From Burkholderiaceae bacterium DAT-1 (GTDB taxonomy: Bacteria > Pseudomonadota > Gammaproteobacteria > Burkholderiales > Chitinimonadaceae), in NCBI GenBank assembly GCA_019084025.1, contig JAHRBI010000007.1:1-64000 (forward strand): DNA of 64,000 nt, read 5' to 3'. The position numbers and the translations under genes are program-made. This document shows positions 60,520 to 64,000 of the stretch, piece by piece. How positions within the stretch are numbered: position 1 is the first letter of the stretch; every line of letters starts with the position of its first letter. Below the pieces are notes generated by a model. It was given only the letters and a program-made list of their open reading frames with translations, was not told the origin of the DNA and did no database searches.

Positions 60520-60653
60520 TTTAACGAATCTCCACCGCCGGCGCGGTAGGCACGTCGTCCTTCGGGATCCAGTGCGTCGACGGTTTTTGGGAACTTGCCA
60601 GATTTTGTTCGGGCAGGTTTGACGGTGTGGTTCTGCCTACACTTGGGTACTTG

Positions 60654-60686
60654 GCGCTCCGGAGCAATCCGGGGCGCATTTTTTTT
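60654..60686 (+). terminator. Rho-independent terminator after the acyl-CoA dehydrogenase gene
   Basis: GCGCTCCGGA (60654-60663) pairs with TCCGGGGCGC (60668-60677, one G-T) around GCAA, followed by ATTTTTTTT. It lies 135 bases beyond the stop codon; the stretch in between and on to 60833 (314 bases in all) shows no gene I can support. Confidence 0.92.
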
Positions 60687-60833
60687 CGAGAGTTTTGCCC
60701 GATTCTCTGAAGGAAGAAGTATCTGCCGGAAACGAAAATTCAACGCATCGCGTTGGAGCAAGGTAAAATCCGGCCTTTGAGAACATGGGCAATGCACTAA
60801 GCGGCCCATAAAATCGGTTTAGTGGAGGCATGC

Positions 60834-61070
60834 ATGGCAAAACAGCCTGCACCAAAGAGTTTCGAAACCGCGCTGTCCGAGCTGGAAACCTTGATCGCCG
60901 ATATGGAACGTGGCGAGATGACGCTAGATGCGTCGCTATCTGCCTACCAGCGGGGCGGTGAACTGGTGCGCTATTGTCAGGGGCAGCTGGAAGCAGCGGA
61001 ACGCCAGGTAGAAGTGCTAGATGGCGACATGCTCAAGCCGCTCGATACCGCACCTGCTCAGGAGTCGTAA
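60834..61070 (+). CDS. xseB: Exodeoxyribonuclease VII small subunit
   Basis: XseB is the regulatory small subunit of exonuclease VII. The 78-aa product has the family core Ser-Phe-Glu-Thr-Ala-Leu-Ser-Glu-Leu-Glu-Thr-Leu-Ile and Met-Glu-Arg-Gly-Glu-Met-Thr-Leu-Asp-Ala-Ser-Leu. ATG 60834 has GGAGG five bases upstream; a GTG at 60822 lies over that site. It is followed by ispA after three bases, the usual xseB-ispA-dxs order. Confidence 0.96.
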   Translation: MAKQPAPKSFETALSELETLIADMERGEMTLDASLSAYQRGGELVRYCQGQLEAAERQVEVLDGDMLKPLDTAPAQES

Positions 61071-61073
61071 AGG

Positions 61074-61964
61074 ATGCAAGATTTCAAGACCTGGTCGTTT
61101 GCCATTCAAAACCAGATGGAAATGACGCTGGGTGCAGTATTGCCTCCGGCCGATCACGTGCCGCAGCGACTGCATGCGGCCATGCGATACGCCGTATTGG
61201 GTGGCGGCAAGCGTGTGCGGCCGCTGCTGGTATTTGCTGCGGGTGAAGTGGTGGATGCACCTGTCGAACGGATGCAGTATGCAGGTGCGGCGGTTGAACT
61301 GATCCACGCCTATTCGCTGGTACACGATGATCTGCCCTGCATGGATGATGATGTGCTGCGCCGTGGCAAGCCAACCGTACATATCGAGTACGATGAAGCG
61401 ACTGCCCTGCTGGCAGGGGATGCCTTGCAGACTGCCGCATTTGAAGTGCTGTCAGGTCATCCGGTTGCCGATCGCGCTGAAGATCATGTCCGCATGCTGC
61501 AGGTGCTGGCCAATGCCTCTGGCGCGGCTGGCATGGCAGGCGGGCAGGCCATCGATCTGGCTTCTGTCGGGCTGCCGCTGACATTGCCCGAACTGGAGCA
61601 CATGCACATCCTGAAGACTGGTGCACTGATTCGTGCATCGGTGCTGCTGGGTAGCTATTGCGGCACACCACTGGACACAGATGCACGCCAGCGTCTGGAT
61701 CGCTTTGCCAAGCTCGTTGGGCTCGCTTTTCAGGTGGTCGACGATATTCTGGATGTGGAAGCGGATTCCGCGACGCTGGGCAAAACGGCAGGCAAGGATG
61801 CAGCCAACGACAAGCCAACCTACGTGTCGCTCATGGGCTTGAAGGATGCCAAAGCCCGCGCCAGAGAACTGGAAGAAGAGGCACTGGATTGCCTCACAGT
61901 CTTTGGTGACAAGGCGCAGCGACTGCGCGAACTGGCACATTATATTGTTCACCGGGCCAATTAA
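61074..61964 (+). CDS. ispA: Farnesyl diphosphate synthase (polyprenyl synthetase)
   Basis: IspA condenses IPP with DMAPP and GPP to FPP. The first aspartate motif Asp85-Asp-Leu-Pro-Cys-Met-Asp-Asp is preceded by His-Ala-Tyr-Ser-Leu-Val-His, and the second Asp-Asp-Ile-Leu-Asp lies near 222. Gly-Gly-Lys-Arg-Val-Arg-Pro is at 44-50. It is 296 aa. The Cys and Met between the aspartates are typical of FPP synthases. It is coupled with xseB and dxs. Confidence 0.97.
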   Translation: MQDFKTWSFAIQNQMEMTLGAVLPPADHVPQRLHAAMRYAVLGGGKRVRPLLVFAAGEVVDAPVERMQYAGAAVELIHAYSLVHDDLPCMDDDVLRRGKPTVHIEYDEATALLAGDALQTAAFEVLSGHPVADRAEDHVRMLQVLANASGAAGMAGGQAIDLASVGLPLTLPELEHMHILKTGALIRASVLLGSYCGTPLDTDARQRLDRFAKLVGLAFQVVDDILDVEADSATLGKTAGKDAANDKPTYVSLMGLKDAKARARELEEEALDCLTVFGDKAQRLRELAHYIVHRAN

Positions 61965-61999
61965 GCCTAGGTTAACCACGCAAGCGAATTTGAATACCC

Positions 62000-63844
62000 A
62001 TGGCATACCCCTTACTTGATACCGTTCATACGCCTGCAGACCTGCGCAAGCTTGATCTGCCCAAGCTCAAGCAACTGGCGGACGAACTGCGTGCGTTTTT
62101 GCTGGAATCCATCAGCCAGACCGGCGGCCACTTTGCCTCCAATCTGGGGACGGTCGAGCTGACTATCGCGCTTCATTACGTCTTTGATACGCCGGAAGAC
62201 AGGCTGGTGTGGGACGTGGGTCACCAGACTTATGCGCACAAAACCCTGACCGGTCGCCGCGAGCGTATGAATACCATGCGCAAGTACGGTGGGCTGGCTG
62301 GTTTCCCCAAACGTGATGAGAGTCCTTACGACACGTTTGGCGTGGGTCATAGCTCCACCAGTATCGGTGCTGCGCATGGTATGGCAGAGGCTGCACGAAT
62401 CAAGGGCGAATCGCGCCGCGCAGTTGCCATCATCGGCGATGGTGCAATGACGGCGGGACAGGCATTTGAAGCACTGAATCATGCCGGTGATAAGACCTCC
62501 AACGTGCTGGTGATCCTGAACGACAACGAGATGTCGATTTCGCCGAACGTGGGTGCATTCAACAGCTATCTCGCCAAATTGCTGAGCGGCAAGTTCTATC
62601 AGGGCTTCCGGAATACCGGCTCCAAGGTGCTGGAAGGCATCAAGCCACTGCACGAACTGGTTCGCCGCAGCGAAGAGCACGTAAAGGGCTTGTTTACGCC
62701 TTCCACGCTGTTTGAAGAGTTCGGATTTCAGTATGTGGGGCCGATTGACGGTCACAATCTGGAATCGCTGATTACCACGCTGCAGAATCTCAAGGCTCTG
62801 GATGGTCCGCAGTTCCTGCATATCGTCACCAAGAAGGGGCAGGGCTACAAACTCGCAGTGGACGATCCGGTCAAGTATCACGCCGTGACACCATTTACAC
62901 CAGCAGATGGTATGGCTGCCAAGGCCGCTAGCAAGCCGACCTACACCCAGATTTTCGGGCAATGGCTGTGTGATATGGCCGAGATCGAGCCCGCACTGGT
63001 CGGCATTACGCCAGCGATGCGCGAGGGTTCCGGTCTTGTTGAGTTCGAACGCCGCTTCCCTGATCGTTATTACGATGTCGGGATTGCAGAGCAGAACGCC
63101 GTCACCTTTGCTGCTGGCCTTGCCTGCGAAGGGCTGCGTCCGGTCGTGGCCATCTATTCCACCTTCCTGCAGCGTGCATATGACCAGCTGGTGCATGATG
63201 TTGCGTTGCAGAATCTGCCGGTCGTTTTTGCGATTGATCGCGCTGGCCTCGTGGGGGCCGATGGTCCGACACATGCGGGCAGCTTCGACATCAGCTTCCT
63301 GCGCTGTATCCCCAATATGGCCGTGATGACACCAGCCGACGAGAACGAATGCCGGCAGATGCTCTATACAGCCGCCACCTTGCGTCAGCCCGTTGCCGTG
63401 CGCTATCCGCGTGGTACAGGGCCGGGTGTAGCAGTCGAAAAGGCGTTTACTGCCGTTCCGTATGGCAAGGGCGAAATCCGTAGGCAAGGCGAGCGCGTGG
63501 CGATTCTGGCGTTTGGTTCGATGCTTGCACCAGCATTGCAGGCTGGCGAAACACTAAACGCAACGGTAGCCAACATGCGCTGGGTGAAGCCGCTTGATGA
63601 AGCACTCGTGCTAGAGCTGGCCGAGTCTCATGATCTGCTTGTGACCATTGAAGAAAATGCCGTCATGGGCGGTGCGGGAAGTGCCGTACTAGAGGCAATG
63701 CAGGCTGCCGGTGTGCTGAAACGCGTGATTCAGCTGGGTCTGCCGGATCGCTATGTCGATCATGGAGATCCAGCCCGCCAACTGGCTGAATGCGGTCTGG
63801 ATGCAGACGGTATCATTGCGGCAGTGCGAAAAGTTCGCAACTGA
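62000..63844 (+). CDS. dxs: 1-deoxy-D-xylulose-5-phosphate synthase
   Basis: Dxs makes DXP from pyruvate and glyceraldehyde 3-phosphate and is the first step of the MEP pathway. The TPP-binding motif Gly-Asp-Gly-Ala-Met-Thr-Ala-Gly ... Asn-Asp-Asn, the catalytic Glu in Ala-Glu-Gln-Asn-Ala-Val, and [13 protein letters not shown] are present. It is 614 aa. It follows ispA by 35 bases; ispH of the same pathway lies at 4.2-5.2 kb. Confidence 0.98.
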   Translation: MAYPLLDTVHTPADLRKLDLPKLKQLADELRAFLLESISQTGGHFASNLGTVELTIALHYVFDTPEDRLVWDVGHQTYAHKTLTGRRERMNTMRKYGGLAGFPKRDESPYDTFGVGHSSTSIGAAHGMAEAARIKGESRRAVAIIGDGAMTAGQAFEALNHAGDKTSNVLVILNDNEMSISPNVGAFNSYLAKLLSGKFYQGFRNTGSKVLEGIKPLHELVRRSEEHVKGLFTPSTLFEEFGFQYVGPIDGHNLESLITTLQNLKALDGPQFLHIVTKKGQGYKLAVDDPVKYHAVTPFTPADGMAAKAASKPTYTQIFGQWLCDMAEIEPALVGITPAMREGSGLVEFERRFPDRYYDVGIAEQNAVTFAAGLACEGLRPVVAIYSTFLQRAYDQLVHDVALQNLPVVFAIDRAGLVGADGPTHAGSFDISFLRCIPNMAVMTPADENECRQMLYTAATLRQPVAVRYPRGTGPGVAVEKAFTAVPYGKGEIRRQGERVAILAFGSMLAPALQAGETLNATVANMRWVKPLDEALVLELAESHDLLVTIEENAVMGGAGSAVLEAMQAAGVLKRVIQLGLPDRYVDHGDPARQLAECGLDADGIIAAVRKVRN

Positions 63845-64000
63845 CCCGATCGATGGATACTTGAAAAATTGATCAATCGACACCATTAATCAATTCAATC
63901 ACGTTAGCGCTGATATTTGTTTAGACTAACGTCCATTGAACAAGTCAATTTGAATAGGAAACGCGCCGATTCGACAGGGTCGGCGTAATTCGCAAGATGC
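63845..64000. other. Unassigned end of window after dxs
   Basis: This 156-base stretch is AT-rich. ACGTTAG (63901-63907) and CTAACGT (63926-63932) are perfect inverted repeats 18 bases apart, and CGCCGA/TCGGCG arms form another hairpin at 63964-63985. No U-tract follows either. They could be part of the dxs 3' end or the leader of the next gene, which lies beyond the edge. Confidence 0.4.

Noticed and set aside
62012-63487. 491-codon open frame antisense to dxs
   Set aside because: It mirrors a highly conserved gene whose own frame is certain; the antisense product has no family features and many His/Cys/Arg typical of shadow frames.

Overview
The window looks like chromosomal DNA of a betaproteobacterium, probably of the order Neisseriales or a close relative. 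The evidence is the ribosomal block rpsF-priB-rpsR-rplI, the holB-pilZ-tatD neighbourhood, a cysE-iscR-iscSUA-hscBA-fdx-iscX cluster, a short-signal general porin and a ccoNOQP-ccoG-fixH cluster. Species cannot be fixed from sequence reading alone. Most of the window is dense housekeeping sequence. I saw no rRNA, tRNA, CRISPR array, insertion sequence or prophage.

Layout. 1-2.7 kb: an accessory patch. It holds a toxin-tail-like ORF with a candidate immunity gene (AT-rich), a 119-bp direct repeat occurring twice (9-127 and 2221-2339), a 47-aa ORF with a broken second copy, and an intact Phd/PIN toxin-antitoxin pair with a palindromic operator. 2.7-16.9 kb: sodium/solute symporter, ispH, a TerC-like membrane protein, rmuC, the leftward hrcA-mltB-glnD run, an amino-acid binding protein, nadK, recN and tadA. 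17-22.1 kb (minus strand): mltA, a porin and trpGDC. 22.6-31.5 kb (plus strand): holB, pilZ, a penicillin-acylase-family enzyme, tatD, an MBL hydrolase, the S6-PriB-S18-L9 operon and a GGEEF diguanylate cyclase. 31.6-33.9 kb: trmL, comF, bioB.

34-40.6 kb is a 5-oxoproline (pyroglutamate) module. pxpB-pxpC-pxpA encode the ATP-dependent 5-oxoprolinase. Two membrane proteins of the DUF969 and DUF979 type, the likely permease, are followed by pcp (pyroglutamyl peptidase). Together they could release pyroglutamate from peptides, move it across the membrane and open it to glutamate. 40.6-42 kb holds an unidentified protein and an isochorismatase-type hydrolase fused to a second domain that resembles DUF2322. 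42.1-48.7 kb is the complete ISC iron-sulfur operon, with cysE upstream, an extra small protein between hscB and hscA, and two IscR type-1-like sites at the iscR promoter.

48.8-57.4 kb encodes the cbb3 cytochrome oxidase (ccoNOQP), its assembly factors (ccoG, fixH, ccoS) and the copper ATPase ccoI. A perfect FNR/ANR box is placed at the class II position before ccoN, which implies induction under low oxygen. Two short genes here, ccoQ (55 aa) and ccoS (53 aa), are easily missed. 57.4-64 kb: cheR, an acyl-CoA dehydrogenase with a PsrA-like box over its promoter, and xseB-ispA-dxs, which with ispH at 4-5 kb represent isoprenoid precursor synthesis.

The least explained parts are the repeat-bounded patch at the left edge, the isochorismatase fusion, the 83-aa ISC-operon protein and the oxoproline permease candidate. 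Start sites were chosen from ribosome-binding sites and family N-termini, and several differ from the longest possible reading frame.
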